From Panicum virgatum (Eukaryota > Streptophyta > Magnoliopsida > Poales > Poaceae): a stretch of 64,000 bases of DNA. A program made the translations under genes and the position numbers. Below the pieces are notes generated by a model, which had not been told where the DNA came from, did no database searches, and saw nothing but the letters and a program-made list of their open reading frames with translations. Numbering within the stretch: the stretch's first letter is position 1; each line of letters begins with the position of its first letter. The stretch covers positions 1,408,531-1,472,530 of the forward strand of contig NC_053136.1 of the NCBI RefSeq assembly GCF_016808335.1, in the 5' to 3' direction. Positions 21,026-41,280 of the stretch are shown piece by piece.

Positions 21026-21330
21026 TGCGCCGCCGGCTCCCGTGCTGCCGCAGCGAGCTGTAGCCTGAAGACCCATCGCGGCAACCCTTTGGTAGTTGTG
21101 CCACACCGACCAGATGTAGACGAGGGCTCCATCCCAACAAGGCCTTGCGCCGCCGGCTCCCTTGCCGCGCTGGCGATCTACAACATGAAGATCCATCGCC
21201 GGCGACCCTCTGGTACCCGTGCTGCATTGGCCAGCTGCAGATGAGGGCTCTGTCCCGGTGAGGCTCTGCGCCGCCAGCTCCGGCGCCACCCCGGCGAGCT
21301 GAAGCCTGAAGACGTCCGCGTCGGCCGCCG
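21026..21330. repeat. GC-rich minisatellite, about 120-bp unit, 2.5 copies
   Basis: Units start TGCGCCGCCGGCTCC at 21026, 21146 and 21267 (TGCGCCGCCAGCTCC). Shared inner blocks include AGATCCATCGC / AGACCCATCGC and GAGGGCTC. The sequence ends just before the solo LTR. No coding assignment. Confidence 0.75.
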
Positions 21331-21401
21331 TTTCAGAGGTACCCCCTCACCCATGGTGGTTTCTGTTCTGCAGCTCAAAGATTAGATCGGTTTTGTTCAC
21401 A

Positions 21402-24400
21402 TCACCTGTAACAGAACTGTCTAAATTAAACCGGCTTAAGTGCGCTAACTATCATCTTAATGGTTAATCAAGTTACCACGCACTTAAAATGGTGTAATCC
21501 GGTCATCTGTCGGGTTAAGGATCGAAAAACACTGGAAGTCTCGCACGAAGACGAGCACAGATGATTACAAGTAGACAAAAGTTCTCAAAGTTAATTTACA
21601 ATGCGGAGTTTTACAAACAAGTTTATGTAAAATATCAGAGTTCAAAAAGCAGCGGAAATTAAATAGAAGTTTAGTTTAGAAAAACAATGATAACTACGAT
21701 GACGTGAGGACGTCACATCGAGCCCACGATGTGAATCCTGGTTAGCTCCAACCAGCAGCAGTTATCTGAAAACAGAGTGACAGCAAACCCTGAGTATACT
21801 AATACTTAGTAAGGTTTATCCGGCTATGGGTATACTTAGCCCATTAGCTAGACATGCAAAGCTTTTTGGCTCTGGAGTTTATCTTGCTAAAAAGGCTACT
21901 AGTGCTGTGTCCTTACTTTCAATATTTTAGCCTCGCTTAGTTTAATAATTAACCTCTAGATTTGCCTAACCAGCTAAGCACACATGGTTGATAGCATTAT
22001 CTTTTCAGAAAACCACCACCACAAATCATATGCTCATTTTCCATTCTCATCTCACACATTTACTATGATATGATAAAGTGACCAAGGTTCTCTTAACCGA
22101 GAGAGACGACGAATCGATCCGATTTAACCTTGCAAGGTGGACCTAACTCACAAGACACTTGCAGCCACGCTGGACCACATATGTCAACTGTTTCCATCAT
22201 TACCCCGACGTTTGAACCACGCCTGCCAAAACCCTGGTGAATGGGCCCCTCCAAAACCCGGGTGAATGGGCCCCTCACGGTGAACTCCCAGAGAACCCGA
22301 AGACGACATACATTCCATCACAAGCCATCATACCACTCCCAGAGTAGTAGGTCGCAGTTCAAAGTATCATTGCAAATTAGGTAATTAGCTTACCGGTTTC
22401 GACTACCTCCTACTTCCGGCATGTGGTTAGTACTGTTCAAACTCGGTCAACACTGCCAACAACGGTACAGTCCTCAATCGACACAGGCGGAGGCTACTTT
22501 CCATCCCTTTTCATATCCATAACCAAATTCATCTCCGCCTGGTCTCCATTTCTCTTTCCTCATTGGTTCATTCTCAAGTAACTTTGACAGAAGTAACAAG
22601 GTCCTATATCTCGCGAGTGACAAGAATCACTCGACTTTTACTGAATCCTAATTAAGCATGGCAATACTAACGACCTACACATACTAATAGATACTCATAG
22701 GTACCTAGGGAGAAACATGCATACTAGGGTTCCATACAACTCCTAGAAATGTAAGTGCACAAATATTTAAATAAACATTGAATACTGAAATTAGGGGTTA
22801 TGCTCTGGGGCTTGCCTGGGATAACACTGAGTCAGTGTTAGTACTAACAAGGCCTTGGGCCCTTCTGACTTTGAGCTGGGTCTTCGGTTGCTCCAGCAGG
22901 TCATTTTCTCTTCAGGATGCATCCACCCAACATCGTCTTGTGGTTCAGTTCCGTCAACACGTGCTTCACTTCCATGCGTTGTACATCTAGCGTACCTAAA
23001 TGAGATACAACAATGCATATGTATGAATGCATGGAAGTGCAACACACAAGGCATTCATAAAAGTACAACCCACTAGCATAAGCACCTAGAGCTATTTAAC
23101 TTAACCATTACTCAAGCATCTCATAGGAGATGGAAAGCACATCAAGCATGCCATACAAATTAACTTAAATTAGACCATTGCAAGCATTCACCAATCAGGA
23201 ATTAGCCAAACCTTCTAGTCAACAAAAGTTAACATGATTCACCCGAAAATGACATAACTTGATGGATTGAATCATGCAGAAAAGAATTGCTTAGCAATAC
23301 TTTTGGATAGTGAAAGCTATAGCTAGAAATTAAACAAATGCAAAAACATAACTTGAGGACATTATCTAGTAAAATTTACCAGCATGATGAGCTATTGATA
23401 AAGCATGCAACAATATTTTGCCAACATTTATTGATAACAAAAAGTATTTATTTTAGCCTCAACAAGACAAACTAAACAAAAATAGATTTACAAACATACA
23501 CATAGCTTCTGGTTTTTTTACAGTGAACTAAACATGCAAATATTGAGCTACTACATAAATTTCATAATTTTTTGACTTTCAGAACTGCAGATATTAAATA
23601 AACAAGCTAAAACAAGCATTACTCATGATTAAATCAATACATCATAGAAACATTAAACAAACAGAAGGTTAAATATTTTTCCTAAGTTCTACATGTCAAA
23701 ACAAAACTAACCCAACTAGTTTTATATTTTTACCATTTTTCTACTATTTACTATACATTTTCAAATCTTGCAACCACTTAAACTAGAGCAAAAACTATTT
23801 AAAAACTGAAGATCAAACTGTAAGGAAAGTTGTAGATCTTTGAACAAGGAATCCAACAAATTTTAGTTTGCATTTTTTTTTATTTTTCTATGATTTACTG
23901 TGATTTTCCAAAGTTTCAGCGAATTTATTACAAAAGAACCCTGCGCAGTACTATTCATCTGAGTCTATAGATGTGCACTTAGCCCCCTGGATTTGTCCCT
24001 ATTGCTGTCTGGGGTCCCTGGTCGCAAAAACTGGGGAGGGGCGGCGCTTGCTGGCCGGATTCCGGCGAGGGGGCTCGCCGGCGGCTAGGGGCTTGAGGTG
24101 GAGAAGGTGGAGGAGACCTAGGGCTACCTTTCGGTGGTCTTGACGCGAGCTGAGGTGGCCGGAGGGGGTGGTTCCACGGGAGTAGGCGGCCGGCGGCGGT
24201 GAGTGGCGACGGCGAGGTTCCGGCGGCCGATTCGACACTGGCTCGGGCCGAGGAGCAATGGTGGGCGCGCGAGGAAGCTCGATGCGGGCTCGGTTTGGGA
24301 GGAAGAGGGCCGGAGGGGGAGGCTCCACGGAGCAGGGCTGGCGGCCGGCCAGGGAGGTGATGGCGGCGGCGCTCCGGCAGGTCTGGCGACAGGGAGGGGG

Positions 24401-25427
24401 TCGGCGAGCTTCGCTGCGGCGAGTGAATCCCGTACCCGGGGTCGATTGGAGCCGAGGAGAGTCGGGGAGGGGTGCTCCACGGTGAGTCGAGGCGGTAGCC
24501 ATGGCGGCGGGCGGCGCGCAGGCGTGCGGTGACCGAGCGGCGGCGGCGTTCGCGCGCGTGAGCAGTGGGCTGGGGAGCTCGGGCTCGGGGTGAGGGCGAG
24601 AGTGGAGAGGCGAAAACGAAATTGGCTTCGACGGACGGTTTTAGCGGCGACGCGTGGCTCAGCACCGACGTCGAGACGACGATGGCGCGAGCGGAGGACA
24701 GCAGGAGCGCGTGGCAGCCGCGCGAGGTGCCAGAAAGGAGCGGTTTCGGACGAAACCAGGGGCGTGCAGGGCGGGTTTGGCCAGGGGCACGGCGCGTGGC
24801 CGGCCAGTGGCCGCGCCGGCACACGGACGCCGTCACGGCGAGAAATAGAGGAGGAAGAGATGGAGATGGAGATGGTGGTGATGGCAGTTTTGTAAATAAC
24901 TCAAAGTTTCAAAGTCCAATTTGTAAACTCAGCTTTTCTCCATTTTCATGGCCTTAAATAAAAAACTTTTGAATACTAAACTTGCTTAAAATTTCGAGAT
25001 CTACAACTTTCGCTTTAGGCACATTTCCATTTGAACAATGGTTTGAAAAATAAAATTTGAAACTTGAGTGCATTTGAAAATATCCTATACACTTCGGAAT
25101 TCAACTTTTTCTCCCACTTTTGTGTGGCAACTCGAAAAAAAAAATTGAGCATGAAAGTTGTTCATCATTCGAAAACCTATAACATTGGTTCTGGGCAAAA
25201 GTCTATTTAAGCAATGATTTGAAATTTATTTTTAAACCTGTTTGTTACAATTTGATATATAATTTAAACATTTAAAAACTGTACTTTGAAGAACTCGTCA
25301 TTTGATGTGCTAAAGTACTAACAAACTTTATTGAATGTCTTTACATATTAATATTAGTACTAATCATCATGTTAAATATATGATTAACCCTAATTACATG
25401 TGATTAACATCTGGGTGTTACATCACC
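21402..25427 (-). repeat. Solo LTR with target duplication
   Basis: LTR 21407-25422 (4016 bp) begins TGTAACAG and ends GTTACA. The 5-bp direct repeat TCACC flanks it at 21402-21406 and 25423-25427. It is read on the minus strand: TGTAACACCCAGATG start, AT-rich part, GC-rich block (about 24840-23990), then the acceptor-like tract and the GGGCTCGATGTGACGTCCTC block shared with 12700-14246. No primer site, polypurine tract or internal genes lie within, so this is a recombination-derived solo LTR rather than a full element. Long minus-strand frames in the GC-rich block look compositional. Confidence 0.88.
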
Positions 25428-28062
25428 GTTGCTCCTTCGTCGACGCTCCTTCTTCCTGTTGCCATCTCCCCCAGGAGAGTACCTGCCGACGGCGCCGGAT
25501 CCCGCGACCAAGTCCTCGTTCAGCCTGCCTTTCCTCAACACGCCCTCCATCTCCAGTTGCTCGCATCCGCCCGAACGCCCGAGCTCAAATGCTGCCATTC
25601 GCTGCTGATTCGAGCCCATCCGCGCTGATTCATCGTCCTCCAAACGAGGTCCTCCCCCGCTGAAGCTACCCCCAACGCCGGCTCGATCTTGGATAAATCG
25701 CTGCCCACCGGCGTAAGGTACCCTTTTATCCTCGCCATGATTGATTTCTGTTGTTTTGGTCGATTTCACTCTGAGATGCCGATTATTTGTGGAGGATGTA
25801 GTTCAAGTTAGGATGAATGAAGATGTTGAGTTTTTGAATTTTTATAATAAACATGATGTAATAATCTTTGAACTTTATTGTAAAACATAATATCAATGCA
25901 CAATCTAGAGATTTCTTATGCCGTAACTTTCCACGATTTTAGCTCAATTGCTGAGATTCTCTGTGGTGGAACTTGTCCGCCTTATTTTTTTCAGCTATTT
26001 TCTTTTACTTTTAGTTAGACAGTCTATCGATACGGTGACTCTTTTCACAAATTTAGTTTAGCTGGTGAGATTCTCCGCAGTGAAACCTGTCAACCTTATT
26101 TTCAGCTAATTCGTTTTAGTGGTAGACAATCAGGTTATCGACATTGTGACTTTATCGAACTTAAGATATATCAGCCTAGTATTTTGTGTGTGTTTTTCAG
26201 AAAATTACTTTCCGATATGTGAAGTTAGGATGGATCATCCATATGAAATTGCATTACTATATGAGGCTATCCAACAAAAAAAAAAGAGGCTATCCATATA
26301 GCCGATTACTACTGCTGTGATAGTCTTCAAGATCTGTTCTTCCTAACTACTAGGCACTTCGATTCATAATAATCTGGTGCGCTGCACGATCACAGCTTGG
26401 AAGAATAATAATTTTTTTCTTGCAACAAGTGAGTCTCACTTTGACACCCCCCTCCCTAAAATGTCTTTATTCTCTCTTCACACTGGAGGAACTGGAAGTC
26501 AGCCGATGCACGACCGAAAACGATCAACTTTTGGCTGCTGGTATGATCCAGCTAGCAGCTGGTTGCGTCTTCATTTGATTTCCAGCTTTGTGATGAGATG
26601 CCAAACATTTTCATTTGATTTCCAGCCTCACATTATATTTACATCTCTCTCTGTCTCTGAAGTCTTCACATGTTATTGGCTAGTTGCTTGTAAAGCCACG
26701 CAGAAATTTCAGGCAGCATCTGATGCCACTCGCATCTCGCATGCATGTGACGTGTCAGCGTACGTCGTATTTGGTCTTTTCCTGTTCCGAAAGGGGAAAA
26801 ACAAGGACATATTCTCTGATTTGGCCAGCTCAAAGATCGCTAGGGAGTTTGTTCGGTGAACTTTATTCTTCATGAAAACGCCTTTTCCAAATAATGGAAT
26901 ACGAACAATGTAGTTCGTTGCTCAAGCAACGCAAGATCGATCAGCAAAATGCAGAATCGCCTGATGTCTTGTTCCCAAAAAAGAGATGCATTGCAAGTTG
27001 CAACTGGAAATCATGTTTTAAATTGTATAACTTCACTTTCACCTACCAAAATTATGTGATACAGACCAAGAAATGATGGCATTTGAATTGGAGAGTATAT
27101 GCTTATTAGCATGTAGAGTAGAGTGAGGCAGAAATGTAAATAACATGCTTAATTAAATAATTTTCTGTTGACTGATCAGCAAGAGAGAAACGGGCGTATA
27201 TTCTTGCTTGATGCAGACTGCTCATCATCAACTCGTGTTGCACGTTATATTTGTCGTCCTACGTCGTAGCTGTTGGTTTCTTGCGAATCCTTGTCGACCC
27301 ACGCACGTATGGCCTCTGCAGATTTAGTAGCTACCTTTCGTCATATCCATGCAATTTGGCACCTGTCCTTTTCATACTCGATCGATGTGTTAACACACTG
27401 CCTCGCACTGCAGGTTAATCCATGTTGACTAATGACTAGATCAACTCATACTTCAAAGGGATGCTACGGTGAGATTAATTAATTCATAATTTGTTACAGT
27501 AACCTTCTACTAATCATAGATTATTTGCCCTCATTAGATTCATCTCATGAATTAGCACCATCTATGTAATTAGTTTTGTAATTAGATTTTATCTAATTTT
27601 TACAAATAGTAAAATTCTCTTTGATGTGATAGAGGCTAAAGTTTAGTCAATGTCATGGGAATCTGCTTTACCATCTTGACGTGACCGAAGAATAAACGAA
27701 AAAGAGTAATATCTATTCTTTTTTGAAAATTACATATCTATTATCTGGTGCTAAAGTAGAGAGAGAAGAGAATCTCCATTCCTTTCTTTGCCCAATCACA
27801 CACTCCAAGCCTGAATGCCTCTGGAGCATCCGGGGATTACGTGTGCCAGTCACAGCCTGCCTGCTACAGTAAGCTACTTGTGTCTAGGAGGAGCTGCCTG
27901 CACACCATGTGGAGCTGCAAACGAGTTAGCGCGTTGGTGGGGCCCGGAGCACAATGCCCATCCACCACTGAGCATGTGACACGTGGACGCACGGCCGGCC
28001 CTGGTCCGCGTCGCTGGTGCACAACGTGGGTCACCCCATCGTTGCTGTGACTGAGCATGCGA
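25428..28062. other. Gene-free spacer with a MITE remnant
   Basis: 25428-25740 is GC-rich and contiguous with 20800-21401 once the solo LTR is removed. The remainder is AT-rich with no frame that looks like a gene. 27458-27645 resembles a degraded Tourist/Harbinger-type MITE (GCTACGGTGAGATTAATTAA, TTAGATTCATCTC and AATTAGTTTTGTAATTAG blocks). Confidence 0.5.
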
Positions 28063-29255
28063 ACGGTGAATGTGTTTCCTTTAAAAAAAAGAAATTTGTC
28101 TGTGGCACATCCTCAAAATGTGATTTTGTGCACAGCACACTCTATTCTTTGATTTTATGTACAACACATTGTGATTTTGTGTTTTTGTTTCCAACACACC
28201 GCATCACATAAAAAGACTTCTTTGCCCTTGCAAAAACCGGGCCCACTCGTCAGCTTTCTCCCTCTCCTCCTTCCTCCTTCCCCTCTGAACAAGGCGTGGC
28301 GGGCGGGGCTTCGGTAGGAGCGGCGAGCCAGGCAAGGTGAGCACGGCGTTCGGCGAGGCAGGCCCCTGGCGGCCTCCAGCGAGCCGCAGGGCCGCGCCGC
28401 CCCTCTAATCCCTCTCCCCGCGAGGCACGCCAGCCTTGGAGCTCGCCGGGGCAGCGAGTGGACGGAAGGCGCCCCCCTCCATCCTCCCCTTCGCCGGTGG
28501 TGGACGGCCGCCCGGGGTGTCGGCAAAGCTCGGCGCGGCGTGCAGGGGCCCCGCGAGCTCCTCGTCCTCCTCGGCCTGCAGGGCCCCTTTCCACGGCGCC
28601 GGTGAGCGCATGGCCACGAGCGCATCGCCCCTCCTCTGCTCCTCGCCCCTCTGCTCCCTCGCGCGCTGGCCGCCGGAGCTGGAGCTCGCGCGCACGCCGG
28701 CCTCGGTGGCGAAGCAGGGAGGCCCGCGCGCCGGCCGCCGGGCGGAGCTGGAGCAGGCGAGCCGGCACAGCTCTGGATCTCACCCTCCCCGCAGTTGCCG
28801 CCCGAGGGAGGCCAGCAGCGGCGTGTGGGCGTGCGCTCACCTGCGCTTAGGCGCGGGGCAGGCATCCCCGGCCGGTGCAGCTAGTAGCGCCGGCGCTAGC
28901 CCTCTACGCAGCTGGGTGCGGCCCTTGCCTGCTAGCAGGTCAACACCCTGCAGCGGCAGGGTGCTGCCCACGCTGGCGAGCGGCGGCCTGCCACTACGAC
29001 GCCTGGAGCCGGGGCAGCCCGGTGGCGCGGGCAGCAGCAGCTCCAACGGAAGGAGGAGAGGGAGAGAGCTGACGAGTGGGCCCAGTTTTTGAAAGGGCAA
29101 ATAAGACCTTTTATATGCTGCGGTGTGTTGGAGACAAAAATACAAAATCACAGTGTGCTGTGCACAAAATCAAAGAATGGAGTGTGTTGTGCACAAAATC
29201 ACTATTTGAGGATGTGTCACAGACAAATTTTCCCAAGAAAAAAACGGTGAATGTG
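28063..29255. mobile_element. Mutator-like element with about 190-bp inverted repeats and GC-rich cargo (Pack-MULE-like)
   Basis: The element 28075-29243 is flanked by a 12-bp direct repeat ACGGTGAATGTG (28063-28074 and 29244-29255). The terminal inverted repeats (28075-28270 and 29053-29243) pair, for example at AAATTTGTCTGTGGCACATC / GATGTGTCACAGACAAATTT. The interior, about 780 bp, is very GC-rich with frames open on both strands. I cannot identify the captured gene, if any. Mutator-like targets are usually 9-11 bp; one or two matching bases may be chance. Confidence 0.78.
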
Positions 29256-29630
29256 ATCGTGAAACTCCATCTCTTCATCCTTAATAACCCCCTTACGGTA
29301 AAGTTCAAAATATGTGCTTCTCTATTTTATTTTATGTACAGTTGGAATGGAGGGAGTATATTTGATATATCAATCGATAAAAAATATAGTTCGGGTAATT
29401 TCTCACTAGATCCAAAATTACAGTAACAGCCTCGGGTAAATTATAGCACCCTGTCCCTGTTAAAAAGACAGTTTAGCAGGTGCTCCTTCAACAGAAGGGA
29501 CCCCACTGCAATGATGAAGGGCTCACGGATGACGTGGCACGCCGTGTCCACCCAGGTCATCTGGTCCCGTGGGCCCCACCTGCCATCTCCATCTCCCTCC
29601 CCTGTCCCCTGCCTGTCCCTCTCCCCTTCC

Positions 29631-29637
29631 TATAAAC
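29631..29637 (+). promoter_or_regulatory. Putative TATA box of the GLR gene
   Basis: TATAAAC follows a 60-bp CT-rich tract. It lies about 160 bp upstream of a donor-like site (CCA/GTGAGT at 29798/29799) that would end a noncoding first exon. Confidence 0.55.
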
Positions 29638-29798
29638 AGCCCGACTCCAAAATAAATGATCCTGAGAAAATGAGCTCCAGGGAAGGCCAGCGCCGCCTGG
29701 TCTCGGGTTCCTGAGGAGGAGACGAGGAGTCAAGCAGCGGCCTGGCCCGGAGACGACGACCAAGATTTCCTCTTCCGGGGGAGCACCGCAGCGAACCA

Positions 29799-31080
29799 GT
29801 GAGTCCCCTTGCAATTCTACCTCCTCTGCTGTTTCCGCGTCAGAACCAACCGACATCCAGTTCTTTCCTGGAGCGGAGCAAATCCCCATGTCCCCGGCTA
29901 CCAATGGCAGCCATTTCCGCTCATTCCTCGGGTTTCCAGTGATTCAGATCAAAGTTGTGTTCTTTGGTTGTTTCCTGCAGTTCCTCTGTCCATCTTTCTT
30001 GCTCCCAGTTTCTTTTTTTTTCTTTTTTTTCTTTTTGGCAAGCTGCTCCTAGTAATACTAGTAACTCCTGACAACATTAGCACCTGGCGTTTTTTGGGGG
30101 GTTTTGATTGTAGTTGGAGTAAAGATTTCGCTACAACGCTTCACTTAGGTCCATCCTGTTGAAGCACAAATCGCATGAGTGGCTGAAGAAGCTCGTGTCT
30201 AGTTCATTCGGTTGCTTGATAATTGAGGCTTTGCTGCACTTTTGCAGGAAGCACCCTTGACAGTTGCGTCGGAACACACTAGTGTGGAGTGTACCTCGTG
30301 GCAACCGTGCCTAGCAATACCAAAATTGTTTGTTTGACTTAAAAAACACTAGTATGGGACGTGTGTTTGTTTCTTGTTGTCTGATTATTCCACACAAGGA
30401 ATAGAATAGACACCTTGATTGGTTGGTTCTTATGCCTTGCACACTGTGCCAAGGTATGAATGTCCAGCATTTGTTCTTTTCGTTCATAGCAAAAGGGTGT
30501 GCGAATTGGAACAGGTCAGGTGGAGTGACTGGGACAGCCACAAGATTATCTATCGCTATTAACTAATGGACCACATTGCATCTGGTTTCTGGGATAGATC
30601 CATATGAGCAAAGTTAGCTCTGGATGATGCTTGCCGGAAGAATCTAAGGCCCACTTTAGGCTTCCTTTAGTTGAATGTTTCACCAATGTTGGGATATCAT
30701 TTTTGTGGTTTCCCTTCTTTCTAGAAATAGGATAAATATATATATCATGATTGGTGCCTCCCAGAACATTTTGTACCATACTATAATGAGTTTTATCATT
30801 CATCATATATTACTGCAATCGTCAGTAATTTTTTTGATTAAAGGATGCTTTTATTAATATCAAAATGATCATCACTATTTGTTCTGTATAAGTTGCTTTC
30901 TTTGGATTCTTCAATCCATCTGTTCATTTTATTCCTATATTTTCTTCCGTCATGTGTACATTTGTTGACATCCTTTCTTATAATTTTTCTCTCAATTTGT
31001 AATATCTATATGTTGATTCTCTTGCACATTTCTATATGTTCATCCTAATAACAGTGTCTCTGTCTTTTCTCTTTTGACAG
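29799..31080 (+). other. Probable 5'-UTR intron of the GLR gene
   Basis: GTGAGT at 29799 and a CTCTTTTGACAG acceptor ending at 31080 bracket a T-rich 1.28-kb stretch with no protein-like frame. The coding start lies 80 bp beyond the acceptor. Inferred from splice signals and composition only. Confidence 0.5.
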
Positions 31081-31160
31081 GAGTCCCACTTTCCAAACTC
31101 ATTGATAATTTACCAACATCTGCATAAGTTCATAGCAGCCTTTGAACAATTTGAGCCAAA

Positions 31161-34888
<3,728 letters not shown>

Positions 34889-35572
34889 TGCCTGTGCATA
34901 CATTTGGACCTGAGATACATCATCTTCGGGCCAATCTACACGTTCTTATATAGGAAATTAGAGCCAAAGGCTGCATAGCGTATTGTATCTGTTGGTTTTA
35001 GCACCCTAGCGATGAAAAATCATCTGAGTTTGGCAACGGCAAAATTGTATAGAGACAACCCTTGTTGATGATAGTATTATGAGTCGAATACATGCCTGTT
35101 TCAATTTTTTCTATTCTTCCAGATTTCTCTTGTCATGCTTTATAACGTATCTTCTGGCCACCCTTGAATTGATTTTGCAAGGAATGTCCTTCAATGTTTA
35201 TGCTTCAAATCAAAACAGATTGCAAATGTTTGAAGTTCAGAGAAAAGGTCAGCATACAATTCAAGTTTTCACTCAGAAAATGGACAGTGACAGGTGGACA
35301 CTGACAAGTGACAAGTATATAATAGCAGGATCTAGAAAATAAAGAAAAAATATAAAAATTAATGGAATATGAAAAGGGAATTAATATAAATGATGGGAAT
35401 GTTGGTTTCAAAATAAACAAACAAGTGGGGAATGGGATATTCCTTATACCCATCCGCCACGAGCTGCCTGTATGGATATGATGATGAAGTGGCAGTTGTT
35501 GGCGCGCCATTTCGGCCCCTCGCATCACCCCCTCCCCTCCCCTCCCCTCCCCTCTTCGACTTCCACTCCCCC
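34889..35572 (+). other. GLR 3' flank and FKBP18 promoter/leader region
   Basis: Includes the probable GLR 3'-UTR and the FKBP18 upstream region with CT-rich repeats (CCCCTCCCCTCC about 35530). Most of it is duplicated at 17025-17569. A clear TATA box was not found. Confidence 0.4.
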
Positions 35573-36790
35573 ATGGCTTCCTCTGGCCTGCCTTCTAGAA
35601 CCTTCCACCACCACCGGCTCCCCTCGTCTGCTCCTTCTCATCCTTCGAGGGAGACTTGCGTCCCGTGCTGCCTCCCCGGTGCCGTCTCCCGGCGGCGGGC
35701 TGCCGTGCAGCTCCTCTCCGCCGGTTTCTTGACCGCTGTCTCGCCGCCGCCGCCTTCGCTCGCCGCGAGGAGGGGACGCATTGTAGTGCCACCGGAGGAC
35801 TATGTCACTGCACGTACGTCGGTGTGCCTGCTTCCTTGCGCTCTTGTTTAATTTCTTGGTCTCTGCATCTGTGCTGCAGATGTTTGCAGAGCTATAGCCT
35901 TGCTGAACCTTGCTAAATTGACTAATCGAACTCCACTTTGTGTTCTCCAAGCAATCTGATCTGATAGATTTTGGTAGCAGCTGATGGACTGAAGTACTAT
36001 GATCTTGTTGAAGGGAAGGGTCCAACTGCTGAAAAAGGCTCAACTGTGCAGGTAAAACTTGTCACTTCTGCTGTTCTGGACACTAGCAGCTACATCCTTC
36101 TTAACTGAAACTGATGGCTATCGTCTCAACTCTGAAGGTTCATTTCGACTGCATTTACCGTGGCATCACCGCAGTGTCAAGCCGTGAGTCCAAGCTCCTA
36201 GCAGGGAACCGAAGTATTGCGCAGGTGATGTGGCAAACTGCTCCTGATCTTTGTGTGCCCGGAACAGTACTGCTCTAGGGCAAGTAAGAATTAAGATGGT
36301 TTGTGTGTCTTCTTCTAGTAGCCTTACGAGTTCATTGTTGGGTCACTGCCTGGGAAAGAACGAAAGCGGGACTTTGCAGACAATGCCAATGGGCTATACT
36401 CAGCGCAAGCAGCACCAAAGCCTCCAGCAGCCATGTACACGATAACTGAGGGGATGAAAGTAGGGGGAAAGGTATGCAGAAGGACAAGTAGCACAAGTGA
36501 AGTTTAAGAATTTAGTCTTTCACCTCTACTATTTTTTCTGACTCTACCCCTGTTATGCCTAAATGTCGTTGGTCATGCAGAGGAGAGTAATTGTCCCTCC
36601 AGAGCTCGGATATGGGAAAAGGGGGATGAGTGAGATACCGGTAAAAAATTTTCATTTATCAGAATCCTAGCTTGATTAGCACATTCATATACTGAAGTGA
36701 CCTGTTTGATTCCATGATTTGTTACAGCCTGATGCTCCTTTTGAACTGGATATAGAGCTATTGGAAGTGACCTCTCCTGCAGAAAAATGA
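35573..36790 (+). CDS. FKBP18: FKBP-type peptidyl-prolyl cis-trans isomerase, chloroplast (FKBP18-like), 223 aa
   Basis: Exons 35573-35813, 35981-36051, 36138-36224, 36322-36471, 36581-36640 and 36728-36790 close in frame (672 nt). Residues 1 to about 75 form a Ser/Arg-rich transit peptide. A double arginine before a hydrophobic stretch (RRRAAVQLLSAGFL) hints at Tat-type thylakoid-lumen import. The FKBP domain follows: GLKYYDLVEGKG, VHFDCIYRG, EGMKVGGKRRVIVPPELGYG and PFELDIELL are recognisable. The insertion after VHFDC (ESKLLAGNRS through AQAAPKPP) is characteristic of the FKBP18 subgroup as I remember it. Fold catalysis assisting lumen proteins is the family role; PPIase activity of this subgroup is uncertain. 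A truncated copy lies at 17570-18553. Confidence 0.92.
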
Positions 36791-37183
36791 CCATTTTTGT
36801 TTGCAGTCGATGGGGAGAATTAATGTACTTATGAACCGTGCGAGTTTCAGAGGAATGGATTAAATAATTTACTGACATTTCAAGTTCATGTTGATCAGAG
36901 TGCAATTGTAACAACCTAGTTGCTGGGACAAGATTTTTTGTGCCAGAACACCCCCCCCCCCCCCCGTTCCAACCACCACCACACATACACACACAAAAAA
37001 AGTTGGACATATGTAAAACATTTCCCTCAAAAAAAATATGTAAAATACATGTGATTGTTTATATTGAAACAAAATTGAGTAATGAATATTCTCTGCGGTA
37101 TCATGGAGCCTGTTCAAATCTACAGGGAAAAGGTGAACGGCAATCTGCCACTTGGTGAATGAAGCTTGTTTGCTGGTGCTCAT
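36791..37183. other. Convergent 3' ends of FKBP18 and UGP
   Basis: Only 393 bp separate the stop codons of two genes transcribed towards each other, so the 3'-UTRs may abut or overlap. A C homopolymer (about 36951-36965) and an A-rich stretch lie between them. Confidence 0.6.
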
Positions 37184-40889
<3,706 letters not shown>

Positions 40890-41280
40890 TGCAAGATGCG
40901 CCTGACCGGAGCGATGGATCTGGGAGAGAGAGAATAGGGGGCTAGGGAGACGGGGAGATCGGCAGGAGGAAGTGCCGGTTATTATAAGGCAGAGCGATAG
41001 ATGGCGGGAGGATGAAGATGAACCAACCAAAAACGGAGGCAGACCGCGTCGCTGAGCCACCCGTCACCCGCGGAGGAGGGAGCACTAATTTTCTCTCATT
41101 TTGTTAAGGAAAAATCTAACCGCCGACCGGTCCGTCTAACCACTGCGCGACCTGCACGACCTGCTTATGGCCTGATAAAGCATCATGGCCTACATCCATC
41201 CTCCTGACAAGATCCCACCTGCATATTTTTCACCCTAACACAGTTACCTCCGGAGCCTATTAAACATAAAAGGTTTTGGA
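40890..41280 (-). promoter_or_regulatory. UGP 5' leader and proximal promoter
   Basis: On the minus strand, a TTATAATAA sequence (about 40978-40987) lies roughly 95 bp upstream of the ATG and could serve as a TATA element. The leader between is purine/pyrimidine-rich. Foldback element DNA begins at 41281. Confidence 0.4.

Noticed and set aside
23979..24836. 285-aa minus-strand frame
   Set aside because: Lies in the GC-rich block of the solo LTR, low complexity, alternative frames equally open.
28155..29092. Overlapping frames up to 236 aa on both strands
   Set aside because: GC-rich transposon cargo; no recognisable domain or splice pattern.
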